A stretch of 64,000 bases of DNA, from the NCBI RefSeq assembly GCF_002234675.1, contig NC_019864.2:11363582-11427581 (forward strand), read 5' to 3'. Position numbers and translations under genes: made by a program. The first letter of the stretch is position 1; each line of letters starts with the position of its first letter. Shown piece by piece: positions 47,761-59,826 of the stretch. The DNA is from Oryzias latipes (lineage: Eukaryota > Chordata > Actinopteri > Beloniformes > Adrianichthyidae). The notes below the pieces were generated by a model. The model did no database searches, was not told where the DNA came from, and saw nothing but the letters and a program-made list of their open reading frames with translations.

Positions 47761-47885
47761 TCTCATGGGCAGCATGGATGAGCTCCAGGATATCTCCCAG
47801 TCCATCGACGACGATGCCCTGAGCTCCTTTGATGTCCCAGAGTACCAGTCATCCAGCAATGGTTCAGAAGGTTCCACTGTCATAG
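47678..47885 (+). CDS. ppara: PPAR-alpha, first coding exon (A/B domain)
   Basis: This exon encodes the N-terminal 69 residues of peroxisome proliferator-activated receptor alpha, the fatty-acid-sensing nuclear receptor that pairs with RXR to drive lipid oxidation genes. The exon proper starts at 47637, after acceptor TTTTTGGTTTCTAG. The start MVDMESHYHPPSPLED fits vertebrate PPARA proteins, which begin MVDTES and have an SPLE motif. The acidic, serine-rich stretch (LMGSMDELQDISQSI) is the AF-1 activation domain, with the conserved I/L.DISQSI motif. The donor is ATAG|GTAAAA at 47885/47886, with the codon split after base 1. It is followed by an A13-14 run close to the donor, which could affect splicing. 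The length matches the family. Confidence 0.95.
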
Positions 47886-49766
47886 GTAAAAAAAAAAAAA
47901 AACTGCATTCACATCAACAAACACAGGGTTTGTGGGTTTGAAGTTATCTACCAGTCAATGTTGTTGCTTCTAGAGACTAAAGTCCTTTAATCCTCATTTC
48001 TGCACCATAGTGATCCTTTTTCTATTATTTCTCTGTCTTCTTTTCATTTTCTTTTAGCTAGAAGTTGGTTTTTATGTCATTGTAAAAATCTTAAAATTCA
48101 ACATGTTTTTTCCTGTGTTTTATGGTTGCAACCTGCATTTTTAAGCACTTTGTGAGTAGTTTTTTGTTAGAAGTGTAATACAAACTCACTTTGCATTCTT
48201 GCTTGCACCTACCGGACTTCTCTTCTTGTCACAGTCTCCCTACCCCCTATCCTTTGAAGAATTCCCACATTCCAAAGTCACCACGCCACGCATGGTTTCC
48301 CCTCGGGGGGGAAACATCCGCTTTCTGTCGTTTCCCCCCTCAAAGACACTCCTGGTCAATGTTGTGCTTTGACACAATTATGCAACACGGGGAAGAAGCT
48401 GTCAACGGCTGTGAAATAATCATTAAACAGAATAACAGAAGATGTGAGTGGGAGGGGCAGGAGCACTTGGTGATGTCATGGAAGAGTCTCAGAGAGTGCT
48501 GGGGGTGGGGGGGGGGGGGGGGGTTATTAGTTTAAGGCAATACAGAGATTGGAGAAGAAGCAAAACTGGCCTGTTCTTCTAGTCCTGGCTCTGTTGAAAC
48601 ATGTGTGTCTGGGAGGCGGAAACACAGCTCGCTTGCCAAACGCCGCTTATCCTGGTCCTGGCATCTTTCCCCTAAACTCATGTGGCCTGACGTTGTGCCT
48701 CTGTTCTGTACTGCTTCTTCTGTGCTTTTTGTGGAGTAGGCCCATTCTACCAACGGTGCCCCCCCCCCCCCCCCTCCATCACACAAGCTGGAAATAGAAA
48801 ACTGTTGGCATCATATGTGTAAATCCTGTGACTCGTCACACTCGAGGATGATCTGTACTACAACTGCATAACCCTGCGACGCTTGGAAAAATAAACACGG
48901 CAGCGTGACTGTGTCACTTTGATGAACATGGCTAATGAAAACATCTTACCAGTCACCTCTGGTGTTAGGTTGAAAGCATTTATTTCACAAACAAAGATCG
49001 TTTCATAAGTACATTTGTGCAGAACGAGTTCATAGCTAAATATGGATAATTACAATGGGCCTTAGGCAAATATATTTTAACACATAGGGTTTCACTCAAA
49101 GGCCTGAGGGTGAAGAGTTGCTTCTGCAAAATGTGTAAAGTTCCTTTTAGTTCATCTTATGAGTTTAGGTTAAAGTTTCTTTATAAATTTGTTGTTGTTT
49201 AAAGTCAGAATGCCAATTCAATTAGCAAATCATTTCAGTTTGTAACTGTAGCATTCTGCTCTTGGCTGTTTGCTTTTTATTTAATGCTTAATGCTTTAAT
49301 TCTATTCATTAGATTGCTTTATGTGCAGGTCTTTTCTTTATCTGCATTGTTATGACAGAGTGGTTATTTCTTTGGATTTAAAAAAGTCATTTAAAGTCAT
49401 TTGATTCTTTTCTAAATTTTGATCAAATTTGCAAATGTTGAATCAAGTTAAATAGTCAAGAAATCAAACACACTCTTTAAATCAGACACCAAAGATACGT
49501 TCACACTAAAATAGTTTAATTGAGCCCTCAAAATTGAACTGATCCACATGGAAATGTCAAACCAGGTCATGTCAAGAAACAATATAAAGAGAAGAAATTT
49601 GTAAAGTTCCACTAAAAGAAGATCTAATGAAGATCAAATCAGATCCTTTTTGAACAACTAATCACTGACTTCATTAATTTGACATTCAGGAAAAACTGGA
49701 ATCGCCTGTTAACCTAATGGGATATAGGAGTGTTGCTCCCACTGACCCACTGCATGTCTTCTTTAG
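47886..49766. other. ppara intron between coding exons 1 and 2
   Basis: No gene. It holds a run of 17 G (48507-48523) and a run of 16 C (48759-48774), 235 bp apart, which could pair. The Gly- and Pro-rich frames at 48191-48797 are artefacts of these runs. Confidence 0.5.
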
Positions 49767-49930
49767 ATGCCCTGACACCAGCGTCCAGCCCGTCATCCGT
49801 GGTTTATGGCTTGGCATCGAGCCAGGAGGAGTTCTCATCTTCCTCCTCCTCCCTCAATCTTGAGTGTCGGGTGTGTGCTGACCGCGCATCAGGCTACCAC
49901 TATGGAGTTCATGCCTGCGAGGGTTGCAAG
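49767..49930 (+). CDS. ppara: PPAR-alpha, second coding exon (end of A/B domain, first zinc finger)
   Basis: The exon encodes residues 70-124. It starts [15 protein letters not shown], a conserved PPARA segment, followed by a six-serine run (SSSSSS), then the first C4 zinc finger with C103, C106, C120 and C123 (CRVC...HACEGC). The P-box CEGCKG, which sets recognition of AGGTCA half-sites, spans the junction to the next exon. Acceptor TTCTTTAG and donor AAG|GTGAGA are both strong, and the 164-nt length keeps the frame (phase 1 to phase 0). The finger has Ala-Asp-Arg where mammals have Gly-Asp-Lys, a mild difference. Confidence 0.97.
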
Positions 49931-50229
49931 GTGAGACAAAGACCGCTCAGCTGAAGCATGCAGGGAAGCGGTGCAGCCTTAATGCAAGCTCCGCCTCCAC
50001 CGATCACTTCTGTGGGTTCTACCTTTTGTTTCAGTTTAGCTAACACATATTTGATAGATTTACAACTGTTCAGTCGCGTATGACAGAATTAAGACTTGTT
50101 TGACCCAAACCAGAAGAAAAATGTTGTGCGACTTGTTTAAATCGGAAGCTTCACATGGGAGTCGCTCAATAATATTTCAGTTAATTGTTTGCTCGTCATT
50201 TCAAAAAACAACTCAAGCTTTTTTCTAAT

Positions 50230-50620
50230 GCTACGTTCACACCAAATGCCATATTTAATTTTACATTGGCTGCCTCTCTTTTGACTCAAGTCAAATTCGC
50301 CGTTGGACGCTTGTCCATAAACCTGATGCTCCAGATGCGTGTGGGAGGAGCTACTGTAAAGTTTTTAGCCACGTAGCCACATGGAAGCATTGAGTGTATA
50401 TCGCCTTTACAACACATGGAAGACAGATGATGTTGAGCGATCAGGTTTATTTATTTTGAAGGGTTCCAGTGTAATCATGTTTCAATGTCATGAGATTCTC
50501 CCAGTACGGTGAGCGTCACCATCTACTGCAGGAGCTGCTTCTGAATGACGGACGGTTTCAGGGGTCCTTCGACTTCCTGTCCCGCATTAGTTAGAGGGAG
50601 GAAAAATTAAAAAGTTGAGT
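50230..50620 (+). mobile_element. PIF/Harbinger transposon relic
   Basis: The left end has GCTACGTTCACACCAAATGCC, typical of short-TIR fish elements. On +, 50501-50595 reads QYGERHHLLQELLLNDGRFQ, similar to the N-terminal GE.H.L..EL..DD.RF signature of Harbinger transposases, and then stops. No right terminus was found, so it is truncated. Confidence 0.5.
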
Positions 50621-52199
50621 TGAATTAGAGAAGCTTTTTTTGTTATTGTAAAGACAAACATAGGAAAAATATCCTAAAGGTCAGGAAGAGAACAATCAAA
50701 TTCTCCTTTATGTTGGTTCAGACTCCACCCGCTGATTACATCAACACCTCACAGGCCAAAGCTGAGTTCCAGATTGGTTGAATTCTTAGGTTGATCTCTG
50801 GACCACCTGCTGACAGCCCGACGCTCACGCTGTACATGGACTTAACATTGAAACTGGACTCCCCTGCCATGCTATTCACGTTTGATGTAAACAAAGGTTA
50901 AGGAGTTTCAAAGGACACAAAATAGTCTTTAAGTGCTCTCACAAGTATGTCTAAAGTTTTCTTTCTTTCATCACATATTTTTTTCTAAAACAATTTTTTA
51001 GAAGTAACTTGTACCAAGAAACTTTTGTATCCCTTACGATTGTGATCTTTATTTTTTTTTGTTCAATTTCCATACAAACTTTTTGAAAATAAAGACATTA
51101 AGCAGATCTACACTAGCATTTGTAAATTTGTCACTATTCAGTTAGTTAGGCGTATTTGTCATCATGTGACTTGTTACCTAACGTTGTCATAGAGAAATGT
51201 AACGACTGACGATTTTTGAAAATGTTTAACTTTCAAAGATGGTGGTGCAATGTTAAATTATTTCTAGGGGTTTTTTGCTTTTCTTTTGCAGCCATATTCC
51301 TACAGCGATAATTTTGTGCTGCTTACATAACCGGTAATAGTCATAAAATTCAGCCTCTGATTCGCCCTCTTTTTATGCATACTTTATCAGCATAACCAGC
51401 TCAAGATATAAGAAGTTGTTATTATTTTATGGAGTTAGTGGAGCTAAGCATGACCTTTTTTTTTTTATAAACAAGAGTTAAAAATAAAGTTGCAGTCTGG
51501 TGCATAAACACCTACTGGCTTGAGGCCTTTTTTTCCATGTCATTGTTTGGGCTTTAGGTCAAATGATCAGCTTTATTTATGTAACATCAGTGTTGCCTGA
51601 TGGCAGCAGAATGAATAGGACTCCTGTAATGTTGCTCCGCTCATAAGTCATGACGTGGACTCTCAATGGTGGCCCGGAGCCCACTTGGGTAAAGGGGAAT
51701 AGCCAGTCACCTTGCCCTTGCTTCTGCGGCTGTGTGTGGACTCATGTCTGGCAGCAGGTTACTAGGTTAGAGGTCAATACTTCAATCAATGCATCTGCCT
51801 CATTTTTACAGCACTTTTCATGCAAACATTTACATCACAAAGGGCTTGACATCCCCCAATTGCGGCAATAAAACAGAAAATTAGAAAAACAAAATGTAAG
51901 TTAAAAAAGACGTCTATTTCTCATTAGTATCCCTACTGAGCAAGGAAATACTCGATATATAGAGTAGACAAAATTAGAATCGAGTCAAAATTTCAAAATA
52001 AAGAAATAAAAAAGAATACATTGTTTATGTAAAAAAAATGGGAAGTAGGTTAATTTAGTAAAATACCCCTACCCGCCAAATTTAACTGCAGCTTAAACAT
52101 TTAGGGCCCCCTGGTGGGGAGGGTTATTGGACATCACTATGAGTAATCAGGAGATGTCCTTTCAGTATCCTATCCGCCAATTTTAACTGCACCCCCCTA
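50621..52199. other. ppara intron between coding exons 2 and 3, gene-free
   Basis: AT-rich, with no gene. The ORF at 51650-51871 has no domain. Confidence 0.4.
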
Positions 52200-53550
52200 G
52201 TACACACACTCTTTACCCCTCAAAGTATACACTCCAACACAAACACACATACATGCACACACACACCCTCACAAACAGACACACATGCATTTCACAAGGA
52301 AGGTGGGACCTCGGACCATCTGTCCCCTACCCCATCCCTCGAGGGGGGAAACAGGCCCTCAGCGACGGCGGCTGTTTCCCTTGGGTGCTGGCTTCCTGGG
52401 CCCGGCAGCCCTCTCTCCAGGCAGGGAGACGGATCCCTGAGTTCTCTGGCTAAACCAAGAGCCAGGGATCACATCACAACTGAGCCGGCGGGTGTCCGAG
52501 TCCCTGTGGTGTGGGTTCTGTTCTATTGTGGTCTACTGTGGTCAACTTTATTTTTTGCAATTACTCTACATGTTCTATTGCCCATGAGCGCTGAGCCTCG
52601 CCAAATTTACAACTGTGGGCGAGCCTGGTCAGGCCATGTTTAAAACACTTCTTGTGGACCCCCTCTTCCCCTGGGTGTCCTCCTCCTGGGTGTGGATGGC
52701 TGGCCCCTGCCTTGCTCTCTCCTGGACCAACCGTGGGCCGGGTGGGTGGCTGCCTGGAGCGAGGGGCGGGTCTCCCTTAGGGGGTCCTGGCTCGTACCTG
52801 GGGTTGGGGTGGGGGGATGCCCAGAACTCCTGGGTGGTGGTGGGGTGCTCGTCTGGGGCGGGGCCCCGCGTTGGGCCCTCCTGGCGCAGTGGGGGGACCA
52901 CACTCCTGGTTAGGCTGGAGCTTGCACTCTCTGTCCCCCCCATGCCCCCCTGCTCACTGGCTTTGGGGGCCCCCGTGGCAGTCCTGCTGGCCCTGGCCTA
53001 GGTGGCGAATGTGACCACTTGAGGCGTGGTTGTTCTCTATCTGCTACCGTGCTGGTCTCGGGGGGGTTCTAGCTGCCGCTGCTGCTACAGCAGGGTCTTG
53101 GTGTGGGGATGACTGGGCACTCTCCTTTCTTGGGCACATGTGTTAGCTCACCTTTTAACAAATACTTTGTGTGATTGCATGAAATATTTCACACTAGTTA
53201 GTTTGAATGCACAAGTATGGGTGTGTGAACATTATTTGTATTGTGTATTGTGATATGTGAACATTTTTGGAGCCAACAGGTATGTTTATAACATTTGAGT
53301 GTGTGTGTTTGGACAGGCCCCGCCCTTATAGACCTGTATTACATCTGAACCTCACCGTAATGAGTATAACCATCCAGAAACTTGTTGCTTTATGCTGCTT
53401 CATGGTTTTTCTATAATCACCCTTCTATCTCCCCCTCCCGAATCTCTCTCTCTCTTCTTCCCTCCTTTCCTTTTCCGTCCGGTCCAACACAAAAGATTTT
53501 CAAATATGATAAAATAGAATAAAGTTTGGCCTCGATCACAAAAGGGGTTT
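52200..53550 (+). repeat. GC-rich long dispersed repeat, probable retroelement fragment
   Basis: A CA-rich start (52200-52290) is followed by about 900 bp of very GC-rich, G- and C-run sequence with frames open on both strands but no domain. A less GC-rich tail ends CCGTCCGGTCCAACACAAAA...AATAAAG at about 53522. The composition differs sharply from the AT-rich intron, which marks it as inserted DNA. I recall similar tails in other teleost repeats but cannot name the family. A 37-bp piece shared with the Tigger-like MITE lies inside at 52538-52574. Confidence 0.55.
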
Positions 53551-54836
53551 ATTCAGACATACCTCTGGTTTGTTAGAAGATTCATAACCCCTGTTTTTAA
53601 TATAAAAATAAAATATGTCCAACACAAGAGGCCTTCACCTCTCATCTGTTTGCCCAGCTGTTGGACAGGACATGTTAAAAAAATTGTAAAATAGGTAACA
53701 ATTCAGTTTAAAAAATGAAAAGGAACACGTACCCTCTCTCACCATGTGTTATATGACTGTCTGTGTATCTTTTTGTAATTATATTCCAAAATAAGCATCA
53801 AGAGTTACTTTTTTTTGTTAATATCTGTTTTTCAGTTGATCTGAGAACTGAAATTTGACAATTGACCAAGAAAATATATATACAGTCAAGAAACAAACAG
53901 TATTTATCATTAACAAATTCTGCAAGTTGTCCCATTTAAAAAGAAGAGAAGTCTGTACGATTCATCATTGGTACATTTTAATTGTGAGAGATGGAATACA
54001 AAAAAAGAATTCGGAAAAAAATTTAATTTAAAAATAAATGGTGCGGAAAATAAGTAATTTGTAAGCATTCTGTCCCTCACAGACTTCTTTAACCCTTTTA
54101 CACCGCAGAAATCTTTCAACTACCATAACTTTTTAACTATTTTTGCAATCAATGTAAATCAGCTGATTACCTCTGATAAAAAGTGGTTTTGTGCCATTAT
54201 GTAACAATTTACATTAGTAAAGTGCTGCAAAAGCCGCTTTTCTCCACGCCAGAATCAGCTGATTTACATTGATCGCGTAAACGGTCAAAGATTTACAGTA
54301 CGTGTTATTTCGACGTCGCCGGTGACATCTCTGTGTTAAAGAATCAAGAAGCTTTTCTATCCTTCCTGTACTAAAGTCACCTGTTTAAACTGGTTATCTG
54401 TAAAACAAGACCAAAGAGCTGTCGAAGGAGACCAGGAACAACACAGTTGAAGTGTATCTATTACAAACATTACAGACCTCTTCTTCTAGAATGGGTTACT
54501 TCCAAAAATTTATCCCCCACTATAAAGGATTTTTAGGAATTTATTAACTATTTTCTGATGCCACATAGAGCTATTTGACCAAAGCAAAAGTATCTTATTT
54601 GCTCCATCTGTTCCTCACAAGTATCCTTTTTTTTCATGGCTTTGTAAGAGGGGACAAGCAAATGTAGAAACAGTGTTTTAGACTGGTTTTCATCATTGTA
54701 CTACAAATGTTTACAGTTTCATTTGTTCATTTGTTCTGCCTCAGGGTGTGTGAGCTTCTAAAGGAACAGTTCAATCTGATCTGGTACATCCTTGAGTGGT
54801 CATGACAGTGATAGTGTTTCTGCTCCGCTCCTCCAG
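53551..54836. other. ppara intron, gene-free
   Basis: AT-rich, no gene. Inverted AATCAGCTGATT-like motifs with a GATTTACAT core occur near 54155 and 54250. Confidence 0.4.
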
Positions 54837-54975
54837 GGTTTCTTTAGGCGGACCATCCGCCTGAAGCTAGAGTATGACAAGTGTGAGCGTCGCTGCAAGA
54901 TCCAAAAAAAGAACCGCAACAAGTGCCAATACTGCCGCTTCCAAAAGTGCCTGGCAGTGGGCATGTCCCACAATG
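54837..54975 (+). CDS. ppara: PPAR-alpha, third coding exon (second zinc finger)
   Basis: The exon encodes residues 125-170 plus one base, starting [16 protein letters not shown]. The second zinc finger uses C140, C144, C154 and C157. The three residues between the first pair (CERRC) are the short D-box that sets PPARs apart from most nuclear receptors, which have five. The helix after it reads [13 protein letters not shown]. Acceptor CTCCTCCAG and donor AATG|GTGAGT are strong, and the 139-nt length is the usual size for this exon. The finger binds the AGGTCA half-site in the DR1 element with RXR. Confidence 0.97.
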
Positions 54976-55880
54976 GTGAGTTCAGCAGAGTTTAGAGTCA
55001 TTCTAATCATCCACGGTAAGCACGTCTTTAGAGCACTCGGAACCAACCGGCACGCCAGAGGTTTGCTGTTGCTGTACTTGCCTTAAAAGAACAGTTCTGT
55101 GTGGCTGTTAGCCTTGAAGCCACTGCTTACCAAACATCGCAAACATGAATAGATCCAACCTCTGTCTGGTACAGGTTCTCTACAAAGCATCAGCATTCCA
55201 TTCTGTTCCTTTTTTTTTATCCCAAATCAAGGATAAACTGTATTAATTCAGTGTTTGAAAGCAGACATTTATTTTTGAACAGGGAAATTGGATTACCCAG
55301 AGAGAATATCCATAGATGAAGGTTAAGTTTAACCCGTTAACGCCAGAGCTTTAGCTCCAGTGTTTACTTTCTTTTAACTATTGTAATTCTTTAACCATTT
55401 ACACAATTAACGTAATTCCAGCTAATTCTGAAGCAGAGACAAGCAGAGAGAAGCAGCTTTGCGCCGATGTGCTTTAGTAAATTAGCTGTTGCGGGAAAAG
55501 CGGCTTTGAAGTGCAACACTTTACTAACAAGGCGTTGCACTTTGGTGCAAAGCACATCCCACAAGAATGAGCTCATTCACATTGAAGTCCTAGTCCTTTT
55601 CTGTTAATGTTAAATGTTTTCTCAGTTTTTCTAGTTAGGCCTGTTGGGATTAGCAATGACCCCCACCCCAACCCCTGAGTGTCATGTTTCCAGAACCTTA
55701 TTATGGGTTCCCATTTCCTTGCTTGTCACCGATTGTAATACAGAAGTGATGAAGCATGAAATTCTGTTAAATGTCTTCACCTTGTAAAACAAACGGCTCT
55801 GAGACCCAGATTGAGTTCAGAGTCCCGTTTCTCTCAGCTAAGGCGTTGGGAGGAATGCGGGTGGGACTGTGTTACTAAAA
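54976..55880. other. ppara intron between coding exons 3 and 4, gene-free
   Basis: No gene. An inverted pair of TTAGTAAA/TTTACTAA-type blocks sits near 55474-55530 with mirrored GCTTT/AAAGC segments. Nothing nameable. Confidence 0.35.
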
Positions 55881-55895
55881 AGGTCAAGGGGGTCA
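55881..55895 (+). promoter_or_regulatory. DR3-type nuclear-receptor element (candidate)
   Basis: AGGTCA (55881-55886) and GGGTCA (55890-55895) are in direct repeat with a 3-bp spacer (AGG), the layout bound by VDR/RXR. Both half-sites match RGKTCA. Function is untested, and in 64 kb a chance match is possible. Confidence 0.3.
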
Positions 55896-55929
55896 AACTT
55901 TTAGACCATAAACTTTACTTTATCTAGAT

Positions 55930-56561
55930 CAGGGCTCTGCAACCTTCAATGCTAAAAGAGCCATTTAGGTCAGTTTCTTACTGACCGAAACCCAGCAGCC
56001 CAGAAAAATACACTTTATTTCTGATTTTGTGATCATTAGGCCATTTATATATTTAATGTAGCTTTTAAAAATGTAAATTAATTCAATAGTAACTGTGCTA
56101 TATTTTTTTATATATAACAGTTTATTTTACCTTGACAGCAGCACGTACAAATTCCTTTCAAAATAAAATATATCCTATATCAAATACGAGCAGCAGATTT
56201 ACTTGAATCAAAAATGCAAGAAAGTCAAAGATTATATTTTCTATCATTATGACTGTGGGGCGCCTTTGTTATCAAATATAAACATGACATTATTAATAAA
56301 ACAAACCAATGTAAAAAATATTTGTACGTGTAAATACAATTATACAGTATACTTTAAGGACTTTACCTCTGAACTTTAAATAGGTACTGTTGTGCAGCCA
56401 TCATTTTGCTTAGTTATCTGAGGTGTTAGAAATCAAAACACAAAACTTAATGCACTAAAACTACAAATATTTGTTCAATTTTATAGCATTTTTCCTTGAA
56501 GCTAAAGAGCCACAATGGAGGGATAAAAGAGCTGCATGTGGCTCCGGACGTCAAACCCCTG
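55930..56561. mobile_element. hAT-type MITE
   Basis: The ends CAGGGCTCTGCAACC and (reverse complement) CAGGGGTTTGACGTC are typical of hAT derivatives with GAGCCA/GAGCC subterminal motifs. They are flanked by ATCTAGAT (55922-55929) and TTCTAGTT (56562-56569), an 8-bp duplication with six matches and the TCTAG core favoured by hAT transposases. 632 bp, no coding sequence. Confidence 0.75.
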
Positions 56562-56569
56562 TTCTAGTT

Positions 56570-57841
56570 AAATGAGTTCTTGAAAAGCCTCCTTCCTGCT
56601 CATTAATCCTTCATATTATTGAAACTGAGACCTCAAAGCACACAGAGGCATATTTGAAGCTAGTGCTGATTGATCTGATGAAGCCTAAGTCACTGTCGAA
56701 CCACAAAGGAGCTGAACTTTTGTGGATTTGTCAAAGTATTGATGACATTTTAGTTTCCTTCTCAGTTTTTCTTTTGCAGGTTTAATTTTATTAAATCAAT
56801 TAAACCTTCCAAGCTCCAGGAAATATAAAATAGCTCTAAGAGGACAATATTGACAAAAAAAATGTGGGCAGATAATGGAAACTTCCTTGCTCTTTTCACA
56901 AACTAGGAATTACATTTTTTAAAAACTTTTAACTGTGTATTAGCAAAAAAAACACCTTTTCTCTAAATTGATGGTAGTGTAACCTATTTTTTTTGTCTAG
57001 TGTTCATCACGTCTCAGCCATTTAAAAGCGCAGCGTCTAAAGCAGATTGTTCAACAGACTGTTTTCCACTCACATTTGTCTTGTGTATTTGCTCCTTTAC
57101 ACTCTTATCTCCCCACTCCTTAGGAAGTGACTTATGCTGAGCTTAGCATCGGCCACTTGTAGACGTCTTATTAGACCTGGCTCCTGCCCAGGCATTTTTT
57201 GATGATCTCTATCCAATTTGTGAACAGGAATCTAATGAGCTACCATGCTGTTGTTTCACCACCACTCAGTCTGCTCTGGTTTAGATCTTTGTGTATGTCT
57301 GTATATGTCTGTGTGTGTGTGTGTATGCACCAGCTTGTGCCTATTAAATCCATTAAGATCTTAGGCACCCTTTTAAACATGAGCATAGGCGGACTCATAT
57401 GTTGCATTAGGTCTTAAAGGGTTAGACTAGTGAAGTAGGGTCAAAGACAGGTTAGCCTAATCGTGATCATCAGTAAATAGGATCAGCTCATCAGAGAAAA
57501 TAGCCCCCTTTCCTGTAAAGAAAAAACAGCTTCTATTTGTTGTTTTTGCAAGTCAAAATCCTGATTTCATTAATAATTTCCTGAAACCTAAAAAAGCGTC
57601 TTAAGTTTTTGTATTGGAACTTGTTTCCGGGTATTGAGAGCCGTCTAATAAATTGTAAAAGTTGTCCTTTAAGTATAGAAGTTTCTCCAATTTTCTCTTT
57701 TTATGTTGTTAGACACTGTCGATCCAATTTAAAGCTACAGTTTGACAGATTTGAGAGCTTTTCCTGCGACCCTCTGTATCAATAAATCAGCTCTTATAGG
57801 TAATCATGCGATCTGCCTATCAATGAACCTGAGTTGTGCTG
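56570..57841. other. ppara intron, gene-free
   Basis: No gene. A TG run (57290-57325) is the only simple repeat. Confidence 0.4.
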
Positions 57842-57844
57842 TAA

Positions 57845-58514
57845 AGGCCCGTACACACCGGGACGAATATTCGCCAGGCGTTATTCGCCACGTCTTTTGT
57901 GTTCACACCCAGGCGATATTCGCTGACGATGAGCCGAGCGAACATGCAATTTCATTCCCTGACATTAGATGGCGCTTAATGTAAACAGAAATACTCCTTT
58001 ACACAAGGTGGCGCTGCGCAACTTTACGCTTCTTAAAGTCGCTTTTCACTCAGAAGAAGAGAGCAAGTATTTACGCACTTGTCAGAATAATACAAAGAAA
58101 ACATGAATATTTCAAGCACCAGTAGCTCCAACTGGTACTTGGTAAGGGGATATTTAAGAATGTCCGTCATTTTTTCTTCGCGGCTGTGTAGATGCAACTC
58201 GGCGTCTATCTTCTTCGCTGGTATGTGTGCTCAGCAAGGCAGTTTTGTGTTTGAGCGCCCCCAAGTTGTGTTTTACTGTAACTTCAGAAGCTCCAGACAC
58301 GTGTGCAAAAGCGCCATTCTCATTGGTCGAATAGATTTCGACGCGAGGCGTCAAAAAAAAAAACGAACCCGAGGCAGGTTTTTTTTTGACGCTTTGACGC
58401 GTGGCGTTTTTTCGCGTCGGTGTGCACACTCTTATTGGTGCCCTTTGTTTAGTCACGAGGCGTTAAACGTCGGCAAAAATTGCCGGCGAAATTTGTCCCG
58501 GTGTGTACGGGCCT
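57845..58514. mobile_element. PIF/Harbinger-type MITE
   Basis: The left end AGGCCCGTACACACCGGGAC and the reverse complement of the right end are identical over those 20 bases, and the inverted similarity continues (GAATATTCGCC / AAATTTCGCC). TAA flanks both sides (57842-57844 and 58515-58517), the 3-bp target duplication of Harbinger elements. The inside holds many TTCGC/GCGAA and GACGC motifs in both orientations. The 169-codon frame across it is not a gene. Confidence 0.88.
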
Positions 58515-59115
58515 TAATGTTCTTCCCGCTGAACTTTTTTAAAATTACTTTCCTTTTGTCTATTTGTCATCCTGTTTCGAATATTGTGATCCATAAGATA
58601 CACTGGACTTAAAAGGAGCTTATGTAGAGGATAAAAGAGTTCAATTTGTTCTGTTGATTGTGTTTTGTTGTAGAGGATATGCTGTCTTTTGTGATTTTAA
58701 GGTCTCTGTTTCTATTTGATTTTATAAAAACATCCCAGTCTTTCCAGAACTGGTGCTGTAGCATACATTGACACCTTTTGACCACATGAAAATAAAATCA
58801 CCCTCTTTAGTGTCTTTACTGCTTTGAATGAGACTAAAGTTAAAATAAACTCAAGAAATTGAAGCTCAAATTAAAGAAATAAATAGCAACCAAATAAAGA
58901 AATAAATAAAAAATTCATCAAAAAAAGATCACTGGATGTTAAGGAACATTTATGAAATAAAAAGACTATATTCTTAGAAAACATGCAAGTAAAATTTGAG
59001 ATGTTCACTAGTGGAGTCAAACAATTGTAGGAGGAGCAAAGTACACTAAAACCAATAACTGTAAAAGTAATGGACAGCCCAACCCCTTCCTTCTTGTGTT
59101 CCAAAATAGGATGTC

Positions 59116-59300
59116 CCATTGCTTCCTGATACGGACACAATGGTACATCCCATTTCAACATGGTGGTCCAAGTGGCTCTTAGTCATCGTATTTATGGCAA
59201 CTACTGTCGCCATTGCCATAAATACGATGACTCAGAGCGACTCGGACCAATCACCGTCGACTAGTTTCAAAATGGCGGCGTCCGTATCAGGAAGCAATGG
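59116..59300. repeat. Foldback repeat (185 bp hairpin)
   Basis: CCATTGCTTCCTGATACGGAC at the left pairs with GTCCGTATCAGGAAGCAATGG at the right. The arms stay similar to the centre, where AGTCATCGTATTTATGGCA pairs with TGCCATAAATACGATGACT around a short loop. The outer and inner blocks are near perfect and the middle is more diverged. In the ppara pre-mRNA it would be a long double-stranded stem and a possible ADAR substrate. Confidence 0.85.
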
Positions 59301-59826
59301 TGAAGGACTTTGCCTCATTTTCTATGGGTGACGTCACAACCCAGTTCATCTACTACAGCCAATAATTAAAAACTGTGATTATAGCATATGTGAAACAAGG
59401 TGGTAGTATCATGGTCTGTTGTTCCTGGAACTATTTATATTTTTTGCATAAAAATTCTAGAACTCACAAACTTTCATGCACTACTTTAATCATCCATGGA
59501 TCTTTAGAACTCGTTGAATTCCTTTCAAAGGGCTGCTAGAATCAACCCAGCTACTGTTGGGTGAAGGCAGTAAACACCCTGAACAGATCGCCAGTCTGTT
59601 GCATTGCCACACCACTTTATACTTGCGCTTAATATTTGTTTTGTTGGAGGACAGTCGCCTATAAAATCAGAGTGTTTCTCTTTTTAAAATTAGATTTCAA
59701 GTGTGTTTATTATGATTGATGTTTCTGATGATTGATCTGTTACACTGCATGTGTTGTATTTAGGGAATAATCTTCCAGTTTTCAGTTTTTTTGCCCCCCA
59801 CAAACTTCTCTGTCCTCTCTCCACAG
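59301..59826. other. End of ppara intron before coding exon 4
   Basis: No gene or repeat seen. It ends with the pyrimidine-rich acceptor region (CTGTCCTCTCTCCACAG). Confidence 0.5.

Noticed and set aside
52615-53014. Pro/Gly/Trp-rich ORFs on both strands
   Set aside because: They lie in a GC-rich repeat where all frames stay open. No domain, start context or splice support.
58103-58612. 169-codon ORF
   Set aside because: It lies mostly in a Harbinger MITE and runs across its right terminal repeat.
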